Source: Thermoplasmata archaeon (GTDB lineage Archaea > Thermoplasmatota > Thermoplasmata > Halarchaeoplasmatales > Halarchaeoplasmataceae). From it: a stretch of 64,000 bases of DNA. Below the pieces are notes generated by a model that was given only the letters and a program-made list of their open reading frames with translations, made no database searches and was not told the DNA's origin. A program made the position numbers and the translations under genes. The stretch is taken from positions 1-64,000 of the forward strand of contig PUNK01000071.1 in assembly GCA_003552585.1 (NCBI GenBank), read 5' to 3'. Every line of letters starts with the position of its first letter. The stretch's first letter is position 1. Shown here piece after piece: positions 42,476-54,000 of this stretch.

Positions 42476-42942
42476 TCTATCACCTTAAGTCCTCTGACTT
42501 TCCATATATTCTCTTTATCAACGGCCAGAGTTATTCCATATGTCTTTCCCGAGTGTCTTACACCTAGAACTTCTGATTTTTGAACCGGATCACCTTTTCT
42601 GTCCAAGGCGAGAACTATATCTCCTTTTTCAGGAACAGGTTTAAACTCGTATGGAATCGTTACTGAACATCTTTCTCTGGAGCAGTCCACGGCGAATATA
42701 GCTAACCCAGGACATTCAGTTACACAGAGTGCACAACCTATGCAGTCTTCAAAGTCTATGTCAGGTAGGTCTGTAATCTCTTCCATAGATATCGCTTCTT
42801 TTGGACAGGCAGCGACACATGGATCACACGGGATGTTTTCCACACATTCTAATATCACAACTGGACCTTTTTTTAATCTTTCTTCATCAGGTAATTTGAT
42901 GTCATCTTTATTCAGTATACCTGTTTCCCGATAATCTGACAT
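42472..42942 (-). CDS. pdhF: 4Fe-4S ferredoxin subunit (PdhF-like)
   Basis: A 156-residue protein with two cluster motifs: CVENIPCDPCVAACP, which has an unusual long first spacing, and CIGCALCVTECP. A small beta-rich C-terminal domain (KPVPEKGDIVLALDRKGDPV) follows. It starts right at the stop of the upstream flavoprotein gene. It is an electron-transfer subunit of the Pdh-type complex. Confidence 0.85.
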   Translation of the reverse strand: MSDYRETGILNKDDIKLPDEERLKKGPVVILECVENIPCDPCVAACPKEAISMEEITDLPDIDFEDCIGCALCVTECPGLAIFAVDCSRERCSVTIPYEFKPVPEKGDIVLALDRKGDPVQKSEVLGVRHSGKTYGITLAVDKENIWKVRGLKVIE

Positions 42943-44376
42943 TCAACAGACCTCCTCGTCGATGGTGCAAACTTTTACACCTCTTCGTGGCATTTGACCA
43001 TATGGCCCCTTTCTCATCTGTTCGATACCTTCTCTTGCCTTCTCTTTCTCTTTTTGGGTATCTTCCGAGGTGCCGTAAAGCCTTTGTATTATTGCTGCTC
43101 CAGCCAATCTTCCTTCTAAAACAGCCACAGTAGCCTCTTCTATACCTGCTGCATCTCCTGCAACAAATATACCCTCTACAGTTGTTTCCATGTCCTTGTT
43201 CCTGATTGGAACAAAACCTCCCAACTCACGGACGAATTCTATATCACAGCCTGCTTGTCTAAGAAAGTGATTATCCGGTTGAAGTCCTACAGCAATACAT
43301 ATTATGTCACATTCGATCTCCCTTTCTGTACCAGGAACTGGGTTCCAATCTTCGTCCAATTCCTGGATGATAGCACTTTCTACTTCGTAATCACCTTTGG
43401 CTTTGACTATTGTATGTCTTGTATTTATTGGGACACCAGCTCTTCTTATCTTGGATGCATGGACCTGATATCCTCCTATATGTGGCATTGCCTCTACCAC
43501 CTCAACGACATCTACACCGGCTTGAAGAAGTTGATAACTGACTATCAGCCCTACGTTTCCTGATCCCACCATCAGCACTTTTCTACCGGGTATTATACCT
43601 TGTTCATTCATCAATGTCTGTACTCCGCCTGCACCATATATGCCTGGAAGATCGTTATTTTCAAAGGCAAGGTAATTTTCTATCGCGCCTGTTGCATATA
43701 CGATACCTTTTACATGATATATTTCGAGCTTTCCACCAGCGTCCACCGTCAATGTCATCTCGGGATAATAACCTAAGACTGTAGCATTGTGGTGTATTTT
43801 TACACCCATCTCTTTTGCTTTTTCAAGGAGATCAGTTCCTATGTCTATACCCCTTGTTCCTGCTTCTGCTTTATGACTTCCAAAGAACTGGTGAGTTTGT
43901 TTAACAAGCTGGCCTCCAAGAGAATCTCCTTCGTCAAACAAATGAACATCTCCTCCAAACTCTGCAGCGACTATTGCTGCAGATAGACCAGCGGGCCCTC
44001 CTCCAACGACCGCGATTTCAACTTCTTTTTCTTCTGGCTCAGGATATGGTTCAGGTTCGATTTCGGGGATCTCGGGTTGAGCACTATGACGTTCAACCTT
44101 CATACCCTCTTCTACGGGAGTGATACATGTTCTTACATGTGGTATACCGTTTACCTTCATTATACAGGAAGAACATTTACCGATAGCACAGAAGAAACCC
44201 CTTGGTCTATGCATCTTTTTACTCTCTGTGAATTGATGAATGCCATTTGCATAGAGTGCAGATGCTATAGTTTCTCGTTCATACGCCTTGATTTTTTTAC
44301 CTTCAAACTCAAAATAGATCTCTTTTCCCCGATCAAAATCCAGAACTGGGTGTTCTTTTATTCTGTTATCTGGCAT
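42943..44376 (-). CDS. pdhA: NAD(P)/FAD oxidoreductase subunit with 2Fe-2S domain (PdhA-like)
   Basis: A 477-residue protein. Residues ~1-100 form a [2Fe-2S] domain (FFCAIGKCSSCIMKVNGIPHVRTC). Then come an FAD motif VGGGPAGLSAAIVAAEFGG and a second dinucleotide motif VGSGNVGLIVSYQLLQAG, and the C-terminal FAD motif VAGDAAGIEEATVAVLEG. This is the HcnB/sarcosine-oxidase-alpha-like architecture found in PdhA, which reoxidises the complex with NAD(P) or other acceptors. It is the first gene of the four-gene operon. Confidence 0.85.
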   Translation of the reverse strand: MPDNRIKEHPVLDFDRGKEIYFEFEGKKIKAYERETIASALYANGIHQFTESKKMHRPRGFFCAIGKCSSCIMKVNGIPHVRTCITPVEEGMKVERHSAQPEIPEIEPEPYPEPEEKEVEIAVVGGGPAGLSAAIVAAEFGGDVHLFDEGDSLGGQLVKQTHQFFGSHKAEAGTRGIDIGTDLLEKAKEMGVKIHHNATVLGYYPEMTLTVDAGGKLEIYHVKGIVYATGAIENYLAFENNDLPGIYGAGGVQTLMNEQGIIPGRKVLMVGSGNVGLIVSYQLLQAGVDVVEVVEAMPHIGGYQVHASKIRRAGVPINTRHTIVKAKGDYEVESAIIQELDEDWNPVPGTEREIECDIICIAVGLQPDNHFLRQAGCDIEFVRELGGFVPIRNKDMETTVEGIFVAGDAAGIEEATVAVLEGRLAGAAIIQRLYGTSEDTQKEKEKAREGIEQMRKGPYGQMPRRGVKVCTIDEEVC

Positions 44377-44454
44377 TCTACCACTTAAAGCGAGGATATA
44401 ACAGAGGAATAAAAAGCTTCTGCCAATTCGCTAAACAACCCCCTTATTTTTACC

Positions 44455-44466
44455 AATTGATCAATT
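44455..44466. promoter_or_regulatory. 12-bp palindrome AATTGATCAATT
   Basis: Perfectly self-complementary, in the 141-bp divergent gap between the pdh operon and the zinc-ribbon gene. It is about 40 bp upstream of a TATA-like element for pdhA (minus strand GCTTTTTATTCC near 44407-44418) and 20-25 bp upstream of one for the rightward gene (ACATATATCAAG near 44489-44498). A shared regulator site is possible. Confidence 0.4.
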
Positions 44467-44517
44467 CAAGAAAAGGCGTACAACAAATAACATATATCAA
44501 GAAGGCTATATTTCTTT

Positions 44518-44811
44518 ATGCCGCGTAGATACATCTGTCGAGATTGTAAACGTGTCGAGCGGAGAAGCAAATCTTGTGACTTCTGTGGGAAAAAGATGGA
44601 GGCACTTGAATACGATCCGACTAAGTCTACATATCTACCCTATATCTTTGCAGGCATTGCAGCACTTATTTTATTGATGTCCTTTTTACTTGATATTGTT
44701 TTACTGATTTGGTTCACTTTCCCCCTTATAATCCTCGGACTTATTCTTGATTATATCTATCAAAAGGATCTTGATAATAAGGCAGAATATGAGATAAAAA
44801 AGGGGCTGTAG
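44518..44811 (+). CDS. Small zinc-ribbon membrane protein
   Basis: A 97-residue protein. The N-terminal ~28 residues form a rubredoxin-like zinc ribbon (YICRDCKRVERRSKSCDFCGKKM), followed by two transmembrane helices and a short charged tail. The TATA element 25-28 bp upstream suggests a nearly leaderless mRNA. This architecture is common among uncharacterised archaeal proteins; function unknown. Confidence 0.75.
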   Translation: MPRRYICRDCKRVERRSKSCDFCGKKMEALEYDPTKSTYLPYIFAGIAALILLMSFLLDIVLLIWFTFPLIILGLILDYIYQKDLDNKAEYEIKKGL

Positions 44812-44957
44812 ATAGTTGGTTTTTTAAGCGAGATACTTTTATATCCAGAACCTTTGGAAAGATTAATATACCCTTGAAACATGGGGTTTTACGTATACAT
44901 GTGGAATGGTTCCATTGTAGGGATGCACTTTCAATGTGCCATTTAATAGTAGAATAG

Positions 44958-46895
<1,938 letters not shown>

Positions 46896-46906
46896 GGGAT
46901 TAGAAT

Positions 46907-49417
46907 ATGTCAGAAGTTGATTTTGCGGATGAGGTTAGGGAAATAACGATTGAAGAAGAGATGCAGGACTCTTACATTAATTACGCGATGAGCGTCATAG
47001 TAGGGAGAGCTTTACCCGATGTGAGAGACGGGTTGAAACCAGTTCATCGACGCATCCTTTACTCAATGCATCAAGAAGGTCTTAGTTCTAAAAAGAGTCA
47101 TAAGAAATCCGCCAGGGTGGTTGGTGATGTTCTTGGTAAGTATCATCCACACGGAGATCAAGCCGTTTATGACACCCTTGTAAGGATGGCCCAAGATTTT
47201 TCTTTGCGGTATCCATTGGTCGATGGCCAGGGAAATTTTGGATCGATCGATGGTGATTCCGCTGCAGCAATGCGCTATACAGAAGCAAGACTCCAACCAC
47301 TTGCAGAAGAGATCTTGGAAGATATAAAGAAGGACACGGTCGAGTTTCGTGATAACTATGATGGATCACTCGAAGAGCCCACAGTGATGCCTTCTAAAGT
47401 TCCAACACTGATGCTCAATGGATCTTCAGGTATCGCGGTTGGAATGTCAACTAATATACCCCCTCACAATCTTAATGAACTAGTGGAGGGAATCATAGCG
47501 ATAATAGATGATCCAGATATAGAACTGATTGACTTGATGGAATACATACCAGGCCCAGATTTCCCTACTGGGGCTATAATTTACGGACACGAAGGGGTCT
47601 ATCAAGCTTATAAAACAGGTCGAGGCAAGATCAAACTCAGGGCGGACGTGAGCATAGAGGAGATGGGATCTGGAAAATCACGATTGATCGTAAATGAGAT
47701 ACCATATCAGGTGAATAAGTCTACTTTGGTTGAAAGAATTGCCTCCCTGGTTAAGGATGATGTGATATCTGAGATATCTAATTTAAGAGACGAATCGGAT
47801 CGTGAAGGTATAAGGATAGTCATAGAACTCAAAAGAGATTCCATCCCAGACGTAGTTTTGAACAAGCTTTTCAAACACACACAGATGGCGGTTACATTCG
47901 GAGTGCTGAACTTAGCACTTGTCGACAATGAACCGGAGATTTTGCCTCTCAAAGATTCGCTTCAACATTTCATAGATCACAGGGTAGATGTGGTCAAAAG
48001 AAGGACAAAGTATGACTTGGATAAAGCTGAAGAGAGGGCACACATACTAGAAGGCTTGCTAACTGCATTAGCCAATTTGGATGATGTGATTAAGATAATA
48101 CGTGGTTCGGATGACCAGTCTGAGGCTAAAACGAAATTGATGTCAAAGTTCCTTCTAAGTGATAAACAAGCTCAGGCCATACTCGACATGAGACTCAGAA
48201 GATTGACGGGCCTTGAACGGGATAGGTTACAGGAAGAGTCAGAAGAATTGCAAGAACAGATAAAGGAATACAGAGATATACTAGCCAGTGAGGAGCGAGT
48301 ATTGGATATCATAAAAACGGAACTAAGAGAACTGGTTGATAAGTACGGCGATGAAAGAAGGACTTACATAGAGAAGGATGCCGTAGAGGTGGAGAACGAG
48401 GATTTGATCCCTGTTGAAGATTATGTTGTCACGATGACCCAGAAGGGATACATTAAAAGACTGACGGTAGACACCTATAGAAAACAGAGACGAGGTGGAG
48501 TAGGTTTGATCGGCATGGATACGAAGGACGAGGATTACGTGGTGGACCTCTTTGTGACCAATTCTCATAATTACCTACTCTTTTTCACGAATAAAGGTAA
48601 AGTGTACTGGTTGAAAGCCTACCAACTCCCCAAAGGCAGTCGAAGGTCGAGGGGCAGGCCGATAGTGAATTTACTACCACGGTTGGAACCCGATGAGAGA
48701 GTTCGGGATTTGATACCTGTTAGCGAATTTTCTGAAGAAAAATACTTATTGTTCGCTACGAAAAAGGGTAAGATAAAGAAGACAGCACTTTCTGCTTACA
48801 GCAGACCCAGGGTGACTGGCATCTGGGCCATTCGGTTGCAGGAAGAAGATGAGCTGGTGGATACGAAGTTGTCTGGCGGCAGTAAGGACATTCTTTTAGC
48901 CACCAAAAATGGCAAGGCCGTGAGGTTTGACGAGGAAGAAGTTAGAGCCACCGGACGTTATACCATGGGCGTAAAGGGGGCGGACGTTGAAGGAATCAAT
49001 GAAGTTGTGAGCATGACCCTGGTTGACGATAACGATATTCTACTTAGCCTTACGGAGAATGGATACGGTAAGCGGACCGAAGTTAGCAGATATCGGAAAA
49101 CTCATCGTGGTGCTAAAGGTGTAATCACCATCAAGACGAACGAAAGGAACGGAAACGTGGTTTGCGCTCGGGTTGTGCAAGATGACGATGAGATCATGCT
49201 TATGAGCAAGAAAGGTATGGTTATACGTACCATCGCTAATGAGATCAGTCTGCAGAGCAGGAATACCATGGGGGTAAGAGTGATGAGATTGAAAAAGGAC
49301 GATAGGCTTATCGCCATGTCAAAGGTAATCGGTGAGGAAGAGGAAGAAGATATAGTCGAGGGCGAGGAGGATGAAATATACCATGAGGAAGACCTCAGCG
49401 AAGATATAGAGGAATAG
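46907..49417 (+). CDS. gyrA: DNA gyrase subunit A
   Basis: An 836-residue subunit encoded 11 bp after gyrB. The DNA-cleaving tyrosine lies in [13 protein letters not shown], after [20 protein letters not shown]. The C-terminal beta-pinwheel contains QRRGGVG, a GyrA-box variant needed for DNA wrapping, so this is gyrase and not topoisomerase IV. The last ~30 residues are a strongly acidic Glu/Asp tail, which in other gyrases modulates supercoiling. Confidence 0.97.
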   Translation: MSEVDFADEVREITIEEEMQDSYINYAMSVIVGRALPDVRDGLKPVHRRILYSMHQEGLSSKKSHKKSARVVGDVLGKYHPHGDQAVYDTLVRMAQDFSLRYPLVDGQGNFGSIDGDSAAAMRYTEARLQPLAEEILEDIKKDTVEFRDNYDGSLEEPTVMPSKVPTLMLNGSSGIAVGMSTNIPPHNLNELVEGIIAIIDDPDIELIDLMEYIPGPDFPTGAIIYGHEGVYQAYKTGRGKIKLRADVSIEEMGSGKSRLIVNEIPYQVNKSTLVERIASLVKDDVISEISNLRDESDREGIRIVIELKRDSIPDVVLNKLFKHTQMAVTFGVLNLALVDNEPEILPLKDSLQHFIDHRVDVVKRRTKYDLDKAEERAHILEGLLTALANLDDVIKIIRGSDDQSEAKTKLMSKFLLSDKQAQAILDMRLRRLTGLERDRLQEESEELQEQIKEYRDILASEERVLDIIKTELRELVDKYGDERRTYIEKDAVEVENEDLIPVEDYVVTMTQKGYIKRLTVDTYRKQRRGGVGLIGMDTKDEDYVVDLFVTNSHNYLLFFTNKGKVYWLKAYQLPKGSRRSRGRPIVNLLPRLEPDERVRDLIPVSEFSEEKYLLFATKKGKIKKTALSAYSRPRVTGIWAIRLQEEDELVDTKLSGGSKDILLATKNGKAVRFDEEEVRATGRYTMGVKGADVEGINEVVSMTLVDDNDILLSLTENGYGKRTEVSRYRKTHRGAKGVITIKTNERNGNVVCARVVQDDDEIMLMSKKGMVIRTIANEISLQSRNTMGVRVMRLKKDDRLIAMSKVIGEEEEEDIVEGEEDEIYHEEDLSEDIEE

Positions 49418-49529
49418 AAAAATTCTTTATTGAGGTATATATGGTAGTTCACTCCGTCGGAATAAGCCAATATATAAATTTCCAAATGAACACTTCCTTG
49501 ATATGAAAACCATATGCAGTAAACAACGT

Positions 49530-49604
49530 GGGCGCGTGGCCTAGCTCGGACATGGCGCTGGCCTTCTAAGCCAGACATCACGGGTTCGAATCCCGTCGCG
49601 TCCG
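49530..49604 (+). tRNA. tRNA-Arg (anticodon UCU)
   Basis: A full cloverleaf. Acceptor GGGCGCG/CGCGTCC (one G-U pair), anticodon stem CTGGC/GCCAG around loop CTTCTAA with anticodon TCT, T-arm ACGGG-TTCGAAT-CCCGT, discriminator G. No CCA is encoded and there is no intron. An AATATATAAATT TATA element lies about 50 bp upstream. Confidence 0.95.
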
Positions 49605-49761
49605 TCACATTATTTTTTCATAATTGAGGGATAGTTAGACAGCGTAAGCTTTCTGATGAGTCCGTTATATCATCTTAGATTATCTAGACCAATTATTTTA
49701 TATGGTGAAGATGTTAGTTTGATCATGGTATGTACAGTCCGACAACATACAGGATGATAGG

Positions 49762-50517
49762 ATGGGTTGGAATATAGGTAAAAAATTATGGTTCGTTCTT
49801 TTGCTCGTTGTCTTTTTGATACCTTTAGCCATAATTTCAACTGTATCCGGTCTTTTCTTTCTCATGATGCTAGGTGTAGCTGGTGGTTCGATCAGCTGGT
49901 ATTTTGTGGGTAGGTTAACCCCTAGATTTATAACGTGGTATCTGAAAATACACCAGACATTTCTTCGCAGGCTTGGGAGTGATAGGAAAATAGTTGCCCT
50001 TCATAATCGTAGGTACCTAGGAAATGATAGGTGGGATGTTTTTTATCGTTCTCTATCTGATTCCTTTTTCCCAACGGTAATCACCTTCACAGTCATAGGG
50101 ATGGCTCTGAGAGATACAGGTGATCCAACCAGTGGGATTGTATTCCTTGTTCTTTTTTTTGCCCCTGTGATAGTATCGATAACGGTTCCTATCAGGATCT
50201 TGACCGATAGTAGACTTTATTATATAGACAAGAAAAGTAAAGAGATCATTTCCTTAGGCCAGGAAGCTAATACCAGACTGAAATCGGTTGGCGGCTTTCT
50301 AGCATTCCTATTGTTTTTATTCACGCTGTACGGTCTGATACAGGATCTTGGTGCTGTTTTAGAGAATCTTCTCGTTTACTTCTCTTTCATCTATCCGACG
50401 ATCACATTAACTTCTTTTGTCTACTTCGAGAGGTGGCACGATGATTTTACTCGAAAGACCGCCACTCGTGCCTTGCGCTCTGGAACACGTGCGGTAACTG
50501 TAGGTTTGTTACATTGA
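49762..50517 (+). CDS. Multi-pass membrane protein of unknown function
   Basis: A 251-residue protein with about six hydrophobic segments: two at the N-terminus (LWFVLLLVVFLIPLAII, GLFFLMMLGVAGGSISWYF), two in the middle and two near the C-terminus. Charged soluble loops lie between them, such as RRLGSDRKIVALHNRRYLGNDR. I do not recognise the family. It sits between two tRNA genes with no close operon partner. Confidence 0.7.
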   Translation: MGWNIGKKLWFVLLLVVFLIPLAIISTVSGLFFLMMLGVAGGSISWYFVGRLTPRFITWYLKIHQTFLRRLGSDRKIVALHNRRYLGNDRWDVFYRSLSDSFFPTVITFTVIGMALRDTGDPTSGIVFLVLFFAPVIVSITVPIRILTDSRLYYIDKKSKEIISLGQEANTRLKSVGGFLAFLLFLFTLYGLIQDLGAVLENLLVYFSFIYPTITLTSFVYFERWHDDFTRKTATRALRSGTRAVTVGLLH

Positions 50518-50627
50518 CAGAATTAAAGAATACATTGGGCTAATATTTAGGGTGAATGTCTTATCCATTACTAAGTAATCCAAAAAGTCTAAAAAGGAAA
50601 GCACTTATGCTATCATCCTATCCCTTT

Positions 50628-50813
50628 GGGGGTATAGGGTAACTCGGCATCCTCACGGGCTCCAGTTACGAGGAATGATCGCCAATCGGGTTTGCTGACC
50701 GGTTTTCATCGGTGTGATGAATAACTGGAGCGGTGACACCGTGATTGGAAACGGTGGGTCGCTCCCTCCGTTGAAGAAACCCGTTGATCGGGGTTCAAAT
50801 CCCCGTGCCCCCA
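50628..50813 (+). tRNA. pre-tRNA-Trp (anticodon CCA) with intron
   Basis: Exons are 50628-50665 and 50779-50813. Acceptor GGGGGTA/TGCCCCC, anticodon stem ACGGG/CCCGT, anticodon CCA at 50662-50664, T-arm CGGGG-TTCAAAT-CCCCG and discriminator A. The 113-nt intron sits at the normal 37/38 position. The D stem is short (one G-U pair). Euryarchaeal tRNA-Trp genes commonly carry such an intron. Confidence 0.93.
50666..50778 (+). ncRNA. tRNA-Trp intron carrying a box C/D methylation guide
   Basis: The intron holds a C-like box (ATGAT at 50675-50679), a D' box CTGA (50695-50698), a C' box GTGATGA (50714-50720) and a D-like box GTGA (50733-50736). The guide before D' (CGGGTTT) pairs with AAACCCG at the 3' splice site, and its fifth nucleotide faces position 39. 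The guide before D (TAACTGGAGC) pairs with GCTCCAGTTA across the 5' splice site, and its fifth nucleotide faces C34. These are the two positions guided by the Haloferax tRNA-Trp intron. An extra hairpin CACCGT/ACGGTG follows the D box. The splice sites fit a relaxed bulge-helix-bulge. Confidence 0.8.
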
Positions 50814-51011
50814 TTTTTCTCCGAAAAATGTGTGCACTACACGGAAGGAAACCTTCCGCTCGCACACAAATTTTATCAAATTTGTGCACTACGTGGAAAT
50901 CGCAGATTTCCACTAGCCCACTCGAAAAGCTTCGCTTTCCTGCGGGTACCGAGTGTTCACGAGAAGTGAACCGAGGTTGAAGAGGAAGAATTCCTCTGGG
51001 TCCCCGTGCCC
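50800..51011 (+). repeat. 11-bp direct repeat of the tRNA-Trp 3' end
   Basis: TCCCCGTGCCC at 50800-50810, inside the tRNA T-arm/acceptor, recurs at 51001-51011 after the hairpin array. Such duplications are typical of attachment sites at tRNA genes, but the enclosed ~190 bp encodes no integrase. Confidence 0.55.
50830..50997 (+). repeat. Array of consecutive hairpins downstream of tRNA-Trp
   Basis: At least five perfect inverted repeats follow one another: GTGTGC...GCACAC enclosing GGAAGG/CCTTCC; GTGGAAATC/GATTTCCAC; CACTCG/CGAGTG, enclosing an AAAAGC/GCTTT-type hairpin; GTTCAC/GTGAAC; and AGAGGAA/TTCCTCT. A short direct motif GTGCACTAC is repeated at the first two. There is no ORF of note. 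It could be a transcribed structured RNA, a small non-autonomous element or a cruciform-forming site. Confidence 0.7.
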
Positions 51012-51030
51012 ACTTATAAAATTCTCCAAA

Positions 51031-51094
51031 TCATAAGAAACCTTTAAGTTTTCTCAAGACGTATCTTTTTGGAAGATTATGGAAGCCGGGTATG
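51031..51094 (+). repeat. Promoter/5'-end repeat, copy 1 (copy 2 at 57260-57323)
   Basis: 64 bp that are identical in the two places: about 48 bp of upstream sequence (TCATAAGAAACCTTTAAG...) plus the first 16 bp of the coding region. Similarity continues with scattered changes through the Walker A region. A more diverged form precedes the middle gene. CTTTAAGTTTT may be the common TATA-like element. Confidence 0.85.
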
Positions 51095-54000
51095 TAAACG
51101 TCTCTTTCAAACCACCGCTTACAGGTAGAGATGAGGAGATAAGCAAGTTGATGTCCTTTTGGAAGCGTGCCCAAGAAGGTAAAGGCTCAACTGTTTTTAT
51201 ATCTGGTGAAGCTGGTATTGGTAAAACTCGTCTTGTAAATGAGTTGATTGACCGAGTTGACGAGGAGGTAAAAATAGTAAAAGCTTGGTGTCTAGCTGAT
51301 AATCTAGAACCACTGATGCCGTTCAAAGAGGGGTTTAGAGACGCAGAACTATCTCATATCATAGCCGAAAAACCGCCCCCCAAAGTCATTTCTACTTATC
51401 TGATAAACAAAGGTGGTTTGTTGATAGCGAAGGCAGAGCGAGATAAAGCCGAACTTGACTCAGATATATTCGCAACTATGCTAGATGCAGTAGGAAATTT
51501 TGTAAAAGATTCTTTGAGAATGATGGGAGAGGACGAAGGAAGTAATTTGAATGCGATCGGGTATGGAGAATACGATATTTTAATTCAAACTCTTGAGAAT
51601 CTATCACTTACCGCGGTGATAAAAGGTACAAAAGATGAATTTTTGATAGAAGATATGAAAAGAACCCTTCAGAACATCGGAAATCAATTTGATTATTGGG
51701 ACGGGGATATTGAAGCTACAGAAAAAGTGATACCGGATATAAGATGGTTTATAGATTCAGAAAAATATGATGGTACACATATAGTAGAGGACCCTAAGAT
51801 AAAACAGGAAAATCTTTTCGATAAAGTTCTTCTAGGCCTACAAAGAGTTTCAGAAGAAAAAATTGTTATCTTATTTTTAGACGACCTGCAGTGGGCAGAT
51901 CCAACGAGCTTGAATTTGCTCCATTATCTCTCTAGGAATACCAGAAACCATAGGATATTTATTGTTGGAACTTACCGTCCAGAGGATATTACCAAGTTCG
52001 ATGATAGTAAAGTTCATCCTTTAAAAACTACCATGCAAAATATGGGACGAGAAGAGTTGTTTCATGAGATGGATTTGAAACGTTTAAATCGATCGTCTGT
52101 AGAATCTTTTATGACCAAAACCTTGGAAAGTGCAGAGCTTGAAAGAAAATTCATAAGGAAAATTTACAAAGAAAGTGGGGGAAATCCATTTTTTCTGCTA
52201 GAAGTTCTTAAAATGCTGGCAATAGAAGGATATCTGGTTAAAGAGGGTAATAAATGGAAACCGAGTAAAGACCTGAAAGAGTTCGAAGTACCTTCTAAAA
52301 TATATGACATAATTGTCCGCCGGTTGGATAGGTTGATGGAAGAGCATAGAGAACTCCTTGAATGTGCGAGTGTGGTAGGTGAGGAATTCGAGAGCAGTAT
52401 TGTTGGCAGTATGACCGGATCTAACAGAATCAAGCTTTTGAAGAATTTAAACCATATCGAGAGAACCCACAACCTGATACGTTCTATAAAGAAGAGATAC
52501 ATATTTGATCACAGCAAAATCAGAGAAGTCTTGTACAACGGTATTAACGAGGAATTAAGACAAGAATATCACAAGATAGTTGCTGAAACCTATGAGGACT
52601 CAAAAAAGGATTTAGGGAATATCATTTACGATTTAGGAACACATTGGGAAAAAGGAGGGATACCTGATAAGGCTTTTAAGTACTATAAAAAATGTGCTAA
52701 AAAGGCTAAAGGGTCCTATGCTAATGACCTGGCCATAGAGTGCTATGATCGTTTATTGGACCTTATCCCATTATTAGAGTCCTGTGAAGATAGGGAGGAA
52801 ATAAAAATTGATTGTCTGACACAGAAAGGTGACTGTTTGAAAACCATTTGTGAGTGGGATCATGCTGAAGAATCATATAAAAAAGCTCTTCAAATGGCTG
52901 AAAAGATGAAAGATAGTACTAAAATAGCAGAATGTACGATCCTGATAGGAGACATTTGCAAATTAGAAGCTAAGTATAATGAGGCTTTAGACCTTTATTT
53001 TGAAGCTTGCCAGATTTATAAAGATATGGGTGACAAGCAGGGGTACTGTAGATCTTTAGGGAGGATCGGATCGGTATACACAAACATGGCTGAATACGAC
53101 AAATCTATGGTTTATTTAGAGGAAATGCAGCAGATAGCTGAAGAACTAAAAGATAATGGATTATTGAGTAGATTGTATGGGAATATAGGGAGTACCCATT
53201 ATGGGAGAGGAGAATTGAAAGAGGCTATGGAATATTTTAAGAAAAAATTAAAACTCAAAGAAGAACAAGGAGATTTGTTAGAAATAGGTTATACTTTAGT
53301 TAACTTGGCAAGTATATATGTGAGACTTAAAGACTATGAACATTCTAGGGAGGCCTGTAATAAAGCATTGGAGATAGTTGAAAAAACTGGAGATAAATTG
53401 ATGGAACAGAATGCACTAGGGAAGCTCGGTATCGCCTATACTGAAGAGGGAGAATACACTAAAGGATTAGAATATTATAAGAAAAAATTGTCTTTGTCTG
53501 AAAAAATGGGGGATAGACGAAGTATAGCCTATGTCGCAAATAACATCGGGGAACTATATAAGGAGAAAGGGGAGTACGACAAAGCACTCAGGTATTATCA
53601 GAAAGATGTTGATATTTCAAAAGATCTTGCCGATAAAAGAGGTTATGCAATAACGATAGGTAATATGGGCAACCTTTACAAATTAAAAAGTGATTTTCAT
53701 AAAGCCGAAGAATTATATGACGAAGCTCTCCATATCGCAAGAGAACAAGATACCAAAGACGTCTTGAGCTTTTTTCTATCCTGTAAAGCTGATCTGTACT
53801 TTCAAAAAGGTTTGATAGAAAGAGCTGGTGTCTTGAACAAAGATGCTCTAGAGATAGCTGAAAAGATCGATATGCAGCAAACAATTTTCTGTGCGAACTT
53901 ATTAAAAGCCAAGATATTGTCTAAAGAAAATAAAGAAAAAAGTATTCAGATACTAAAAAAGATGTTGGAAGCGAACAACAGTGCCCCAGAAGAAGCTAAA

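Noticed and set aside
49655-49690. CTGATGAGTCCGT resembles the core of a hammerhead ribozyme and also contains a box C (TGATGA).
   Set aside because: No GAAA core segment, cleavage triplet or box D follows at a workable distance, so neither a ribozyme nor a C/D RNA can be supported.
50629-50813. Track ORFs 50714-50980 and 50653-50913 across tRNA-Trp.
   Set aside because: They translate the pre-tRNA and the hairpins; the cloverleaf, intron boxes and guide pairing explain the sequence better.
50830-50997. The hairpin array was considered as a CRISPR array.
   Set aside because: The units differ in sequence and length, and there are no regular repeats and spacers and no cas genes nearby.
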